Shown: positions 46,126 to 55,267 of the stretch, piece by piece
How the letters are laid out: each line of letters opens with the position of its first letter
Numbering within the stretch: position 1 is the first letter of the stretch
Assembly (NCBI RefSeq): GCF_005280195.1
Contig: NZ_SZPR01000025.1
Span: 1 to 64,000 of the forward strand
From: Streptomyces galbus
GTDB taxonomy: Bacteria > Actinomycetota > Actinomycetes > Streptomycetales > Streptomycetaceae
DNA length: 64,000 nucleotides
Direction: 5' to 3'
The notes under the pieces: generated by a model
The model's database searches: none
What the model saw: only the letters and a program-made list of their open reading frames with translations
Told to the model about the DNA's origin: nothing
Position numbers and translations under genes: made by a program

Positions 46126-46803
46126 TCAGCCGTGTCCGCCGCCGCCCGCGCGGACCAGGCCCGTCTCGTAGGCCAGGACGACCACCTGGACCCGGTCGCG
46201 CAGGCCCAGTTTGGTCAGGATCCGGCCGACGTGGGTCTTCACCGTCGCCTCGGAGAGGACCAGCCGGGCCGCGATCTCGCCGTTGGACAGGCCCTGGGCG
46301 ACGAGGATCATGACCTCGCGTTCGCGCTCGGTGAGGCGCTCCAGCTCCTTGTGCCGGGGCTCCCGGCCGGTGCTCGGCAGCATCGGCGCGAACCGGTCGA
46401 GCAGCCTGCGGGTGGTCGAGGGCGCGACCACGGCGTCCCCGCTGTGCACGGAGCGGATGGCGGCCAGCAGCTCGCCGGGCGGCACGTCCTTGAGCATGAA
46501 GCCGGAGGCCCCGGCCTTCAGGGCGGAGAAGGCGTACTCGTCGAGGTCGAAGGTGGTCAGGATCAGCACCTTCGGCGGCTCGGCCTCCGCGCAGATGCGC
46601 CGGGTGGCCTCCACGCCGTCCAGCTTCGGCATGCGCACGTCCATCAGCACGACGTCGACCGCCGTGGCGCGCAGGACCTGGAGGGCCTCCACACCGTCGC
46701 CCGCCTCGGCGACGACCTCCATGTCCGGCTGGGCGGCGAGCACCATCCGGAACCCGGTGCGCAGCAGCACCTGGTCGTCGACGAGCATCACGCGGATCGT
46801 CAT
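46126..46803 (-). CDS. NarL/FixJ-family response regulator
   Basis: A 225-residue regulator. The receiver domain has Asp9-Asp10, phospho-acceptor Asp55 (VVLMDVRMP) and Lys in GFMLKDVPPGE. The LuxR-type HTH is at about 155-215 (LTEREREVMILVAQGLSNGE, LVLSEATVKTHVGRILTKLG). The ATG at 46803 has GGAAGAGGA upstream. It pairs with the sensor kinase encoded 102 nt upstream. Target genes are unknown. Confidence 0.94.
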   Translation of the reverse strand: MTIRVMLVDDQVLLRTGFRMVLAAQPDMEVVAEAGDGVEALQVLRATAVDVVLMDVRMPKLDGVEATRRICAEAEPPKVLILTTFDLDEYAFSALKAGASGFMLKDVPPGELLAAIRSVHSGDAVVAPSTTRRLLDRFAPMLPSTGREPRHKELERLTEREREVMILVAQGLSNGEIAARLVLSEATVKTHVGRILTKLGLRDRVQVVVLAYETGLVRAGGGGHG

Positions 46804-46905
46804 CGGTCCTCTTCCGTCCAAGGGTCAGCGAGTGGGTCGTGGGGAGAGCGAGCGGGTCGGCCGTAGGGGGGCGTGACAGGTGTCACCAGGGGGCGTGCGT
46901 CGGCG

Positions 46906-48108
46906 TCAGTGCGCCGGTTTGAGCGGCAGCAGGGCGCTGATGCGGAAGCCTCCACCGGGGCGGGGCCCCGCGTCCAGGGTGCCGCCGACCATGCCCACCC
47001 GCTCGCGCATGCCGATCAGCCCGTGGCCCTGGCCGTCCGCGCCGCCCTCCTCGTACATCTCGTGCGGAGCGCCCTTGCCGTCGTCCTCGACGAGCAGGCC
47101 GAGCCCGTCGTCGAAGTAGACCAGCCGCACGCTCGCGCCCGCGTTGGGCCCGCCGTGCTTGCGGGTGTTGGTGAGCGCCTCCTGCACGATCCGGTACGCG
47201 GTCAGCTCCACGCCGCTGGGCAGCGGACGCGGGGTGCCCTCGACCTTGAAGTCGACCGGCAGGCCCGAGCCGCGGCACTGCTCGACCAGGTCCTCGATCT
47301 GCTCCACGTCGGGCTGCGGGACGTACTCGCCGCTCTCCTGGTGCTCACCGGTGCGCAGCACGCCCAGCAGGCGGCGCATCTCGGCGAGGGCCTGGCGGCC
47401 GGTCGACGAGATGGTCTCCAGGGCCTTCTTGGCCTGGTCGGGCGCGGCGTCCAGGACGTAGGCGGCGCCGTCGGCCTGGACCACCATCACCGACACGTTG
47501 TGCGCGACCACGTCGTGCAGCTCGCGCGCGATCCGCGCGCGTTCCGCGGCGACCGCGACCTTCGCCTGCGCCTCGCGCTCCTTCTCCAGGCGCGCCGCGC
47601 GCTCCTCGAGCTGGGCGAAGTACGCGCGCCGGGTGCGCACCGAGTCGCCGAGCACCCAGGCGAGCGCGAACGGCACCGTCTGGAAGACCACGATCGCGAT
47701 GTTGCCGGGGACGCTGGCCTGGTCGTTCGGCCAGCGCAACTGCGCCAGGGCCGCCGCCGACAGGCCCATGCCGAGCGCCAGCCGGGACGCCCAGCGGGCG
47801 CCCGTGGCGGCCACCGTGAAGACGATCACCAGCATCGCGAAGTCGGCGACCGTGGTCCCCACGTCCAGGACGAGCTGCGCCAGGCCCAGCGCACCCGCCA
47901 GCACCAGCATCTTCTCCGGCATCCGCCGGCGCAGTGCCACGACCAGGCTGAGCAGCAGCACGATGGGGACGACCAGCGCCAGGTTGTCGGTGCCCCGGAC
48001 CTCCTGGCCGGCTCCCGCGGTCACCACGGAGAGCCCGAACAGGACGAGGGCCCAGAAGCCGTCGACCCCGGTCGGGTGCCTGCGGAGGAAGTCATAGAGG
48101 CGCTGCAC
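46906..48108 (-). CDS. NarL-type sensor histidine kinase
   Basis: A 400-residue kinase. About five to six N-terminal membrane helices (residues 15-155) lack a large outer loop, so the signal is probably sensed in the membrane. A short coiled coil leads to HisKA_3 with phospho-His198 (ARELHDVVAHNVSVMVVQAD) and a HATPase domain (YRIVQEALTNTRKHG, VEDDGKGAP, GHGLIGMRERV). The start is GTG at 48108, with TACGCT 7 nt upstream (leaderless). It is cotranscribed with the response regulator. Confidence 0.93.
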   Translation of the reverse strand: MQRLYDFLRRHPTGVDGFWALVLFGLSVVTAGAGQEVRGTDNLALVVPIVLLLSLVVALRRRMPEKMLVLAGALGLAQLVLDVGTTVADFAMLVIVFTVAATGARWASRLALGMGLSAAALAQLRWPNDQASVPGNIAIVVFQTVPFALAWVLGDSVRTRRAYFAQLEERAARLEKEREAQAKVAVAAERARIARELHDVVAHNVSVMVVQADGAAYVLDAAPDQAKKALETISSTGRQALAEMRRLLGVLRTGEHQESGEYVPQPDVEQIEDLVEQCRGSGLPVDFKVEGTPRPLPSGVELTAYRIVQEALTNTRKHGGPNAGASVRLVYFDDGLGLLVEDDGKGAPHEMYEEGGADGQGHGLIGMRERVGMVGGTLDAGPRPGGGFRISALLPLKPAH

Positions 48109-48292
48109 GTAACCCAGCGTAGGGAAGCGAGATGCGTGCAGGGGTCAACCGGAGGGCCGATCCGCACCCGACGCGCGTACTCCCCAAGGTGGAGGCAGTG
48201 ATCACCGGTGCCCCTAGGCTGGCCGCGCGGGGCCGAACACGGCCAGGCAGGAGCGACGGCACGACGGACGGCACGGACGGGAGGGCACGCGC

Positions 48293-49408
48293 GTGAGGAG
48301 CCACGGCGGGGGCGACGACGGTCACGGCGCGGGCGGCCAGGGCACGGCGGGCGACGGCCACGGCGCGGGCGGCGACGGCGGCACCTGGCGCGGCTGGCGT
48401 GCGGCCGCCCAGGACGCCCTGTACGGCCCTGAGGGCTTCTACCGGCGGCCCGAGGGCCCCGCGGGTCACTTCCGTACGTCGGTGCACGCCTCGCCGCTGT
48501 TCGCGGGCGCCGTGGCCCGGCTGCTGTGCCGGGTCGACGAGGCGCTGGGCCGGCCCGCCCCGCTGGACTTCGTCGACGTGGGCGCGGGCCGGGGCGAGCT
48601 GGTCGCCGGTGTGCTGGCCGCGCTGCCCGCCGAGGTGGCCGCCCGCACGCGCGCCTACGCCGTCGAGCTCGCCGACCGCCCGGCGCGGCTCGACCCCCGG
48701 GTGCAGTGGCGCGCGGACCTGCCGGAGGACGTCACCGGGCTGCTGTTCGCGAACGAGTGGCTGGACAACGTGCCCGTCGAGGTCGCCGAGGTGGACGCCA
48801 CCGGCGTGCCCCGGCTGGTCCTGGTGCGGGACGACGGCACCGAACGGCTGGGGGAGCCCGTGGCCGGGGCGCAGGCGCGGTGGCTCGCCCGCTGGTGGCC
48901 CCTGCCCGCCGAGGAGGGCACGCGCGCGGAGATCGGCCTGCCCCGGGACGCCGCGTGGGCCTCGGCCGTGGCCGCCGTGCGGCGGGGGCTCGCGGTGGCC
49001 GTGGACTACGCCCACGCGCGCGAGGCGCGCCCCCCGTTCGGCACGCTCACCGGTTTCCGCGCGGGCCGCGAGACGCCCCCGGTGCCGGACGGCTCCTGCG
49101 ACATCACCGCCCACGTGGCCCTGGACGCGTGCGCGGAGGCGGCGGCCGCGTCGTCGGCGGCGAGGGCGGCCACCGCGGCGGACGCCCAGGCGTCCGCCCC
49201 TCTCCTGCTCACCCAGCGCGCCGCCCTGCGCGCCCTCGGCGTCACCGGGGCGCGCCCCCCGCTCGCGCTCGCCTCCACCGACCCCGCGGGCTACGTCCGC
49301 GCCCTCGCGGGCGCCGGCGAGGCCGCCGAGCTCACGGCACCCGGCGGACTGGGCGACTTCGGCTGGCTGCTGCACCCGGTGGGCATCCCGGACCCACTGG
49401 GCGAGTGA
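48293..49408 (+). CDS. MidA/NDUFAF7-family SAM-dependent methyltransferase
   Basis: A 371-residue methyltransferase of the COG1565 family. After a Gly/His-rich N-terminus comes GHFRTSVHASPLFAGAVARL, then the SAM-binding loop FVDVGAGRGELVAGVLAALP and the family motif LLFANEWLDNVPVEVAEVD. In mitochondria NDUFAF7/MidA dimethylates an arginine of the complex I subunit NDUFS2. Here the neighbouring convergent gene encodes a NuoD (NDUFS2) homologue, which suggests an analogous pairing. The GTG start has GGGAGGG at 7 nt. Confidence 0.85.
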   Translation: MRSHGGGDDGHGAGGQGTAGDGHGAGGDGGTWRGWRAAAQDALYGPEGFYRRPEGPAGHFRTSVHASPLFAGAVARLLCRVDEALGRPAPLDFVDVGAGRGELVAGVLAALPAEVAARTRAYAVELADRPARLDPRVQWRADLPEDVTGLLFANEWLDNVPVEVAEVDATGVPRLVLVRDDGTERLGEPVAGAQARWLARWWPLPAEEGTRAEIGLPRDAAWASAVAAVRRGLAVAVDYAHAREARPPFGTLTGFRAGRETPPVPDGSCDITAHVALDACAEAAAASSAARAATAADAQASAPLLLTQRAALRALGVTGARPPLALASTDPAGYVRALAGAGEAAELTAPGGLGDFGWLLHPVGIPDPLGE

Positions 49409-49433
49409 GCGCTCGGCGCCGTACGCGCGCCAC

Positions 49434-50585
49434 TCACTTGTCGATGTCCCCCACCACGAAGAACATCGACCCCAGGATCGCCACCATGTCGGCCACCAGC
49501 GTCCCCGGCAGCAGCTCGTTGAGCACCTGGATGTTGTTGTAGGACGCCGAGCGCAGCTTGAGCCGGTACGGGGTCTTGTCCCCCTTGCTGACCAGGTAGT
49601 AGCCGTTGATGCCGAGGGGGTTCTCGGTCCACGCGTACGTGTGCCCCTCCGGCGCCTTCAGCACCTTCGGGAGCCGCTGGTTGATCGGCCCCGGCGGCAG
49701 GTGCGCGAGCCGGTCCAGACAGGCGTCGGCGAGGTCGAGGGCGTTGTGCGTCTGCGCCAGCAGCACCTCGAAGCGGGCCAGGCAGTCGCCTTCGGTGCGG
49801 GTGACGACCCGCAGGGTGTCCTGGAGCTCCCCGTAGGCGAGGTACGGCTCGTCGCGGCGCAGGTCGAAGTCGACGCCCGAGGCCCGCGCGATGGGCCCGC
49901 TCACGCCGTACGCGTGGACGGCCTCCGGCGCGAGCACGCCCACGCCCCGCGTGCGCCCGCGGAAGATCTCGTTGCCGAGCACCAGGTCGTCGTACACGTC
50001 CATGCGCGAGCGGACCGCGGCGACGGCCTCCCGCGCGCGTGCCGTCCAGCCGGCCGGCAGGTCCTCCTTGAGGCCGCCGACGCGGTTGAACATGTAGTGG
50101 ATGCGGCCGCCGGAGACCTCCTCCATGACGTTCTGCAGCACCTCGCGCTCGCGGAACGCGTAGAAGACCGGCGTGATGCCGCCGAGTTCCAGCGGGTACG
50201 ACCCGAGGAACATCAGGTGGTTGAGCACCCGGTTCAGCTCGGCGAGCAGCGTGCGCGTCCACACCGCCCGCTCGGGCACCTCCATGCCGAGCATGCGCTC
50301 CACGGCGAGGACCACGCCCAGTTCGTTGGAGAACGCCGACAGCCAGTCGTGGCGGTTGGCCAGCATGATGATCTGACGGTAGTCGCGCGCCTCGAACAGC
50401 TTCTCCGCGCCGCGGTGCATGTAGCCGATCACCGGCTCCGCGCGCGTGATGCGCTCGCCGTCCAGCAGCAGCCGCAGCCGCAGCACCCCGTGCGTCGACG
50501 GGTGCTGGGGTCCGATGTTGAGCACCATGTCGGTGCTCTCCGCGGCACCGCCGATCCCGACCGTGGTCTCCGTCGTAGGAGTCAT
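49434..50585 (-). CDS. nuoD2: NuoD-like NADH-quinone oxidoreductase subunit, isolated copy
   Basis: A 383-residue homologue of the 49-kDa quinone-site subunit of complex I (NuoD normally has about 400-440 residues). Conserved segments: NIGPQHPSTHGVLRLRLLLD, GYMHRGAEKLFEARDYRQII, NRVLNHLMFLGSYPLELGG, NPLGINGYYLVSKGDKTPYR and the C-terminal LGSMFFVVGDIDK. No other nuo gene is nearby, so it is a second copy outside the main operon. The ATG has GGGGAG at about 9 nt. Confidence 0.92.
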   Translation of the reverse strand: MTPTTETTVGIGGAAESTDMVLNIGPQHPSTHGVLRLRLLLDGERITRAEPVIGYMHRGAEKLFEARDYRQIIMLANRHDWLSAFSNELGVVLAVERMLGMEVPERAVWTRTLLAELNRVLNHLMFLGSYPLELGGITPVFYAFREREVLQNVMEEVSGGRIHYMFNRVGGLKEDLPAGWTARAREAVAAVRSRMDVYDDLVLGNEIFRGRTRGVGVLAPEAVHAYGVSGPIARASGVDFDLRRDEPYLAYGELQDTLRVVTRTEGDCLARFEVLLAQTHNALDLADACLDRLAHLPPGPINQRLPKVLKAPEGHTYAWTENPLGINGYYLVSKGDKTPYRLKLRSASYNNIQVLNELLPGTLVADMVAILGSMFFVVGDIDK

Positions 50586-50616
50586 GGACCCAGTCTCCCC
50601 TACGTACGCTGGCCGC

Positions 50617-51129
50617 ATGGAGACGGGGAGCCCACGGGGCGTGGAGACCGAGGACGGGGCGGGGGACGGGCCGGGGTGGACCGGTCTGCCGCCGGGACTG
50701 TTGCGCATGCGCCGGCTGCTGCTGGTCGTGTGGCTGGTGCCGGCCGCCCTCGGCACCGGACTGGCACTGGGGCTGTGCGTCGGCCCCGCGTGGGCGGCGT
50801 TCGCGCTGCTGCCGCTCGCCGCGCTGGCCTGGGGCTGGGTGCTGATCGGACGCAACTGGCGCTCCTGGCGGTACGCCGAGCGCGCCGACGACCTGCTGAT
50901 CAGCCGCGGTGTGCTCTGGCGCGAGGAGACCGTGGTGCCGTACGGGCGCATGCAGCTGGTGGAGGTCACCTCCGGTCCGGTCGAACGGCACTTCGGGCTG
51001 GCCAGCGTGCAGCTGCACACGGCGGCCGCGGCGACCGACGCGGCCATCCCGGGCCTGCACCCGGCCGAGGCGGAGCGGCTGCGCGACCGGCTGACCGAGC
51101 TGGGCGAGGCCCGATCGGCGGGCCTGTGA
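50617..51129 (+). CDS. Bacterial PH-domain membrane protein (YdbS-like)
   Basis: A 170-residue protein. Two adjacent membrane helices (about 32-50 and 57-75) precede a bPH_2 (DUF304) domain: RADDLLISRGVLWREETVVP, MQLVEVTSGPVERHFGLASV. Such proteins form pairs; in Bacillus YdbS/YdbT contribute to bacteriocin resistance, possibly by export or membrane organisation. ATG at 50617 has TACGCT 6 nt upstream (leaderless). Its stop overlaps the start of the next gene by 4 nt. Confidence 0.88.
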   Translation: METGSPRGVETEDGAGDGPGWTGLPPGLLRMRRLLLVVWLVPAALGTGLALGLCVGPAWAAFALLPLAALAWGWVLIGRNWRSWRYAERADDLLISRGVLWREETVVPYGRMQLVEVTSGPVERHFGLASVQLHTAAAATDAAIPGLHPAEAERLRDRLTELGEARSAGL

Positions 51130-52460
51130 CCGCGCAGGGCGTCGACGACGCCGTACGCGTGCGGGAACCGGTGGACGAGCGGCGGCTGCACCCCGTGACG
51201 CCGTTCCGGCGGGCGTGGGCGCCGGTGACGGTGCTCGTCGGCTGGGCGGCGCACGATCCGAACCAGGCGCAGCAGCAGCTCACCCGGCTGACCACCACGA
51301 CGCTGCTGCTCGCCCTCGCGGTCATCGTCACGGCGGCCTCCCTGTACGGCTTCCTGAGCTGGTGGTTCACCTGGTTCTCGGTGACGGACAGCGAACTGCG
51401 CATCCGCACCGGCCTGGTGTTCCGGCGCACCGCGCACATCCGGCTGGAGCGCATCCAGGCGGTCGACGTCACCCAGCCGCTCCTCGCGCGCGTGGCGGGC
51501 GTCGCCAAGCTGCGGCTGGACGTCGTCGGCGCGGACAAGAAGGACGAGCTGGCGTTCCTCGGCCAGGACGAGGCGCGCGTCCTGCGCGCCGAACTGCTCG
51601 CGCGGGCCGCCGGGTTCGCGCCCGGGACGGCGCAGAAGGTCGGGGAGGCACCGGCGCACGAGCTGCTGCGCGTGCCGCCGCGCGCGCTCGCGGTGTCCCT
51701 GGCGCTCAGGGGTGCCACCTGGGGGGCGGTCGCCGCCGCGCTGGTCGTCCCGCCGGTGCTGTGGCTGGTCACCCACAGCGTGTGGACGGTGCTCGCCACG
51801 GGCCTGCCGCTGCTGGGCGCGGCCGGTGCGCGCAGCGCGGGCCGGTTCGTCGCCGAGTACGACTGGACGGTCGGCGACTCCCCCGACGGGCTGCGCCTGG
51901 ACCACGGGCTGCTGGACCGCACGCACGAGACGGTGCCCCCGGGCCGGGTGCAGACGGTGCGGGTCGTGCAGCCGGTGCTGTGGCGGCGGCGCGACTGGGT
52001 GCGGGTGGAACTGGACGTGGCCGGCTCCGACAACTCCGTGCTGGTGCCCGTCGCCCCCCGCGCGGCGGCCGAGGCGGTCATCGCGCGCGTGCTGCCCGGG
52101 GTGTCCGTGCCGGCCGACGCCGCGCTGTCGCGCCCGCCGCGGCGGGCCGGGCGGTGCCTGCCGCTGTGGTGGCGCGGGTACGGGATCGCGGTCACGGACG
52201 CGGTGTTCGCGGCCCGGCACGGGCTGCTGCGGCGCGACCTGGCCCTCGTGCCCCACGCGAAGGTCCAGAGCGTACGGCTCACCCAAGGGCCCTGGCAGCG
52301 GCTGTGGCGGCTCGCGGCGGTGCACGTGGACACCGGGGCCGGCGAGACCGTCACGGCCCGTCTGCGGGACGCGCAGGAGGCCGCGGAGCTGCTGCGCGGT
52401 CAGGCGGAACGGTCCCGGACCGGGCGCAGGGACGCCCGGCCCGACCGCTGGATGGCCTGA
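51126..52460 (+). CDS. Multi-PH-domain membrane protein (YdbT-like)
   Basis: A 444-residue partner of the preceding gene. About four membrane helices in two pairs (near 50-80 and 200-235) alternate with three bPH_2 domains, with motifs TDSELRIRTGLVFRRTAHIR, DGLRLDHGLLDRTHETVPPG and TDAVFAARHGLLRRDLALVP, each followed by a KVQSVRL- or RIQAVDV-type strand. The GTG start overlaps the upstream stop (GTGA), ensuring equal synthesis of both proteins. Confidence 0.9.
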   Translation: MTAQGVDDAVRVREPVDERRLHPVTPFRRAWAPVTVLVGWAAHDPNQAQQQLTRLTTTTLLLALAVIVTAASLYGFLSWWFTWFSVTDSELRIRTGLVFRRTAHIRLERIQAVDVTQPLLARVAGVAKLRLDVVGADKKDELAFLGQDEARVLRAELLARAAGFAPGTAQKVGEAPAHELLRVPPRALAVSLALRGATWGAVAAALVVPPVLWLVTHSVWTVLATGLPLLGAAGARSAGRFVAEYDWTVGDSPDGLRLDHGLLDRTHETVPPGRVQTVRVVQPVLWRRRDWVRVELDVAGSDNSVLVPVAPRAAAEAVIARVLPGVSVPADAALSRPPRRAGRCLPLWWRGYGIAVTDAVFAARHGLLRRDLALVPHAKVQSVRLTQGPWQRLWRLAAVHVDTGAGETVTARLRDAQEAAELLRGQAERSRTGRRDARPDRWMA

Positions 52461-52516
52461 GCCCCGTCAGGGGCCCGGGCCACCGATGCCACGGCACGCA
52501 CGGCGCGCCACGGCGT

Positions 52517-54013
52517 TCAGGACGCGGCGCTGCGCAGTCCCTGCAGGTCGATCTGCTCGGTCTCGTCGTGCGCGGTCAGGTCGATCACCTGGCCGACGCC
52601 GCGCGTGTCCTCGTCGGCCGGCTTGAACTCGGCCTCGGCCTCCGCCTTGTGGAGCGCGAGCGCCTCCTGTCCGACGACGTCGGCGAGGTCCTCGTTCTGC
52701 ACGGCCTCCATCGCGGCGGACGCCGACGACTTCTTCGTGCCGAAGAAGTCGAACCCGCCCTCGGACGCGGGACGCCGCACCGGCTGCGACGCCGGTACGA
52801 CGGCCACGGCGGTCGGCACGGTGAAGTGACCGGCGGGCCGCTGCGCGGGGGTCGCGGGCCGCGGCACGACGGCGGCGGCGGGCGCGGGGGCCTCCGCGGG
52901 GCGCGCGGTCCCGCGCTCCTCGTCGGTCTCCCGGGCGACCGGCTGGGCGGAGGGGTCGTCGTCCCCGCCGTCCTCGCCGTCCGCGTCGTCCGCGTCGTCC
53001 GTGGCGGTACGGCTCTGCGCGTCCACGCCTTCGGTCGCTTCGCCTCCGTCGGCGTCGGCGGCGTCGGCGGCCTCGGTGGCGTCGGGGGTCTCCGTGGCGG
53101 CCGCGCGCGCGTGCTCGTCGGCCGCCTCGGGCTTCCCCTGCGGGTCGTCCTCCTGGACGGACGCGGACTCCGACTCGCCGCCGTTGCCGGCCTGGCCGGA
53201 CTTGTCGGCGGGCTCCCCGCTCGTGCCGTTCTCCGCGTTCTCCGCGTTCTCCGCGTTCTCCGCGTTCTCGCCGCTCTCCCCGTCCAGGCGGCTCAGCGCC
53301 GCTCCGGCCCGCAGGAACAGCTGGGAACCCGCCGGGGAGAAAGCCCCCGGGATCTCGGGCGCCTCCGCGGTGCCGTCGGCATCGTCCGCCGCGGCGTTGT
53401 TCTGGACCGGCACGACCGGCTCGGCCTGCTCCACCGGCTCGTCGTTCGAGGAGTCCGAGGCGTCCACGGAGTCCGCGGCGTCCGCCCGCTCGGTCCCGCT
53501 CCGCTCCGCCGCCGTGGACGTCCCCGGCCCGGCGGTCAGTTCGCGCGCCGCCGGGACGGTCGTCTCGATCTCCAGCAGGCGGCGGCCCTCCAGGGCGCTC
53601 GCCCGCTCGGTCTCCGCCGTGGCGTACCGCCGCAGCAGGGCCGCGTGCTCGTTGCGCAGCCCCGCCAGTTCGGAGCGCTTGGCCCGCAGCCGCTGCTCCA
53701 GCTTCTTGCGCAGCTCGCGCGACTCCTCGAGGTCGGACTCCAGTTCCGCGACCCGTTCCTCGAACCGCCACTCGTCGCTCACCCGCGCGCGCGTGAGGTC
53801 GGCGACCTGCTTGCCGGCCTGGATGTCCCAGCGGCGCATGACGAACGCGCCGATGACCGCCGTGGCGGCGGCAGCGGCGGCCAGTGCGCGCAGCACCACG
53901 GCCTCGGTGAACACCCAGGGGCCCAGTGCGCAGACGAGGGAGACGCCGGCGATCGCCGAGGGCGGCAACAGCCTGTGCAGAGGTGGGGAATGGCGGTGAC
54001 GTCCACGTGGCAT
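52517..54013 (-). CDS. Coiled-coil, acidic low-complexity membrane protein
   Basis: A 498-residue protein. Two membrane helices at about 18-60 are followed by a roughly 90-residue coiled coil (RFEERVAELESDLEESREL, KKLEQRLRAKRSELAGLRNE). A long Asp/Glu/Ala-rich disordered region includes an (AEN)n run encoded by a 9-bp repeat at 53228-53269, and a short conserved-looking C-terminus carries FDFFGTKKSSASAAMEAVQ. No enzyme motif is seen. TAAGTT lies 7 nt before the ATG (leaderless). Confidence 0.8.
   Translation of the reverse strand: MPRGRHRHSPPLHRLLPPSAIAGVSLVCALGPWVFTEAVVLRALAAAAAATAVIGAFVMRRWDIQAGKQVADLTRARVSDEWRFEERVAELESDLEESRELRKKLEQRLRAKRSELAGLRNEHAALLRRYATAETERASALEGRRLLEIETTVPAARELTAGPGTSTAAERSGTERADAADSVDASDSSNDEPVEQAEPVVPVQNNAAADDADGTAEAPEIPGAFSPAGSQLFLRAGAALSRLDGESGENAENAENAENAENGTSGEPADKSGQAGNGGESESASVQEDDPQGKPEAADEHARAAATETPDATEAADAADADGGEATEGVDAQSRTATDDADDADGEDGGDDDPSAQPVARETDEERGTARPAEAPAPAAAVVPRPATPAQRPAGHFTVPTAVAVVPASQPVRRPASEGGFDFFGTKKSSASAAMEAVQNEDLADVVGQEALALHKAEAEAEFKPADEDTRGVGQVIDLTAHDETEQIDLQGLRSAAS
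53228..53269. repeat. 9-bp microsatellite inside coding sequence
   Basis: Four perfect copies of GTTCTCCGC plus a partial fifth. It encodes repeated Ala-Glu-Asn on the minus strand. The unit is a multiple of three, so copy-number change would not shift the frame. Confidence 0.8.
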
Positions 54014-54151
54014 GGCCAGAAACTTACCGCGCGTAGGCGAATGTTGGCGCCCCGCCCCGCAAAAAGGCTGCCGTCCCGTGGCCTTCACGGAGCATCAGAA
54101 ATCACTTTCCCCTCCGATTGCGTGCCGAATTCGACGAGAATCAAGATCGTT

Positions 54152-55267
54152 TCAACCGAGCCGCCCGCTGAGCCACTGCAGCGCCGCCGGGATCTCCCGC
54201 CGCCAGGTGTTGAAGTTGTGGCCGCCGCTGTCCAGCACGATCGAGGAGATCCGGGTCTTCCCGGTGGCCTTGACCTGGTCGATGAACTTCAGCGTGGCCT
54301 TGTAGTTGGATTCCCCGATCTTGCTGGTGGTGACGAGCAGGGAGGTGTCCGGGGCGGGCCGGTGCGCGAGGAACCAGCGCAGGTCCGCCTCGTCGCGCAG
54401 CTTCGCGTCGCCGTGGAAGAGGTCGCCCGTTGTCGGGTCGAGGGGCGCCTTGTAGTACGCCGACAGGCCGACGCCGGCCGCGTAGACGCCCGGGTGGTGC
54501 AGGGCCAGCTTCAGCGCGCAGTAGCCGCCCGTGGAGTCGCCGATGACGCCCCAGCCCGCCGGCTCGCGGCCCACCCGGTAGTGCGCGCGCATGGCCTCGG
54601 GCAGGTCCTTGGCGAAGAACGTCTCCGTCTGCGGCCCGCCCGGGACGTCCACGCACTCGGTGTCGCGCGGCGGCGCCACCGTCGGCCGCAGCATCACCAG
54701 GATCATCGGCTGCGTCCGGCCGTTCTTGGCGAGGTCCCGCGCGGTGCGCGGGTAGTGCAGCTTCTCGAACAGGGCCTCCGCCGTGCCCGGGTACCCCGTC
54801 AGGACGACCGCGGCGGGGAACACGCGCGTGCGGTACTGCGGCTGGAAGTACTCCGGCGGCAGGTACACGTACGCGGGCGTGGCGATGTGCGACGTACGAC
54901 CCGTCAGCGCCACCTTCTGGATCTGCCCGCCCTGCTGCGGGCGTCTGCCGCCCGGACCGTCGACCTGGCGCGTGCCCAGGACCTCCAGCGGGCCGCCCGA
55001 GCCGCCGGTGTGGTCGACCACCACGCCCTGGTCGGTCTCCCGGCCGAACAGGTCGGCCCAGCTCGCGTAGAAGCCGAAGGCCTGGTTCGCGGCCAGGCCC
55101 ACGGACGCGAACAGCATCACCTGGGTGCCCAGCAGCAGTCCGACCCGCCCGCCGACGGCCCGCCAGCCGCGCCGCGCCAGCCGCGGCCACAGCCAGACCG
55201 TGCCGACGAACAGCGTGACGGCGGACACCACCGCCACCAGCAGAACCGTTGTGCTCGTGAGACCCAT
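54152..55267 (-). CDS. Membrane-anchored esterase (esterase D / antigen 85-like)
   Basis: A 371-residue alpha/beta hydrolase. Two N-terminal membrane helices (about 5-25 and 42-62) place the catalytic domain outside. The nucleophile is Ser245 in VIGDSTGGYCALKLAL, and the catalytic His is in VLDSGGHNFNTWRRE. The oxyanion-side segment VVLTGYPGTAEALFEKLHYP is also present. The family includes esterases and mycolyl-transferases; a role on envelope lipids or acyl groups is plausible. ATG at 55267 has AGGAA upstream. It is divergent from the DUF2156 gene. Confidence 0.88.
   Translation of the reverse strand: MGLTSTTVLLVAVVSAVTLFVGTVWLWPRLARRGWRAVGGRVGLLLGTQVMLFASVGLAANQAFGFYASWADLFGRETDQGVVVDHTGGSGGPLEVLGTRQVDGPGGRRPQQGGQIQKVALTGRTSHIATPAYVYLPPEYFQPQYRTRVFPAAVVLTGYPGTAEALFEKLHYPRTARDLAKNGRTQPMILVMLRPTVAPPRDTECVDVPGGPQTETFFAKDLPEAMRAHYRVGREPAGWGVIGDSTGGYCALKLALHHPGVYAAGVGLSAYYKAPLDPTTGDLFHGDAKLRDEADLRWFLAHRPAPDTSLLVTTSKIGESNYKATLKFIDQVKATGKTRISSIVLDSGGHNFNTWRREIPAALQWLSGRLG

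Noticed and set aside
48399..51125. Very long + strand frame leading into the YdbT-like gene
   Set aside because: The part before 51126 is a shifted reading of the methyltransferase gene and the antisense of nuoD2. Only the segment from the GTG at 51126 has domain content.
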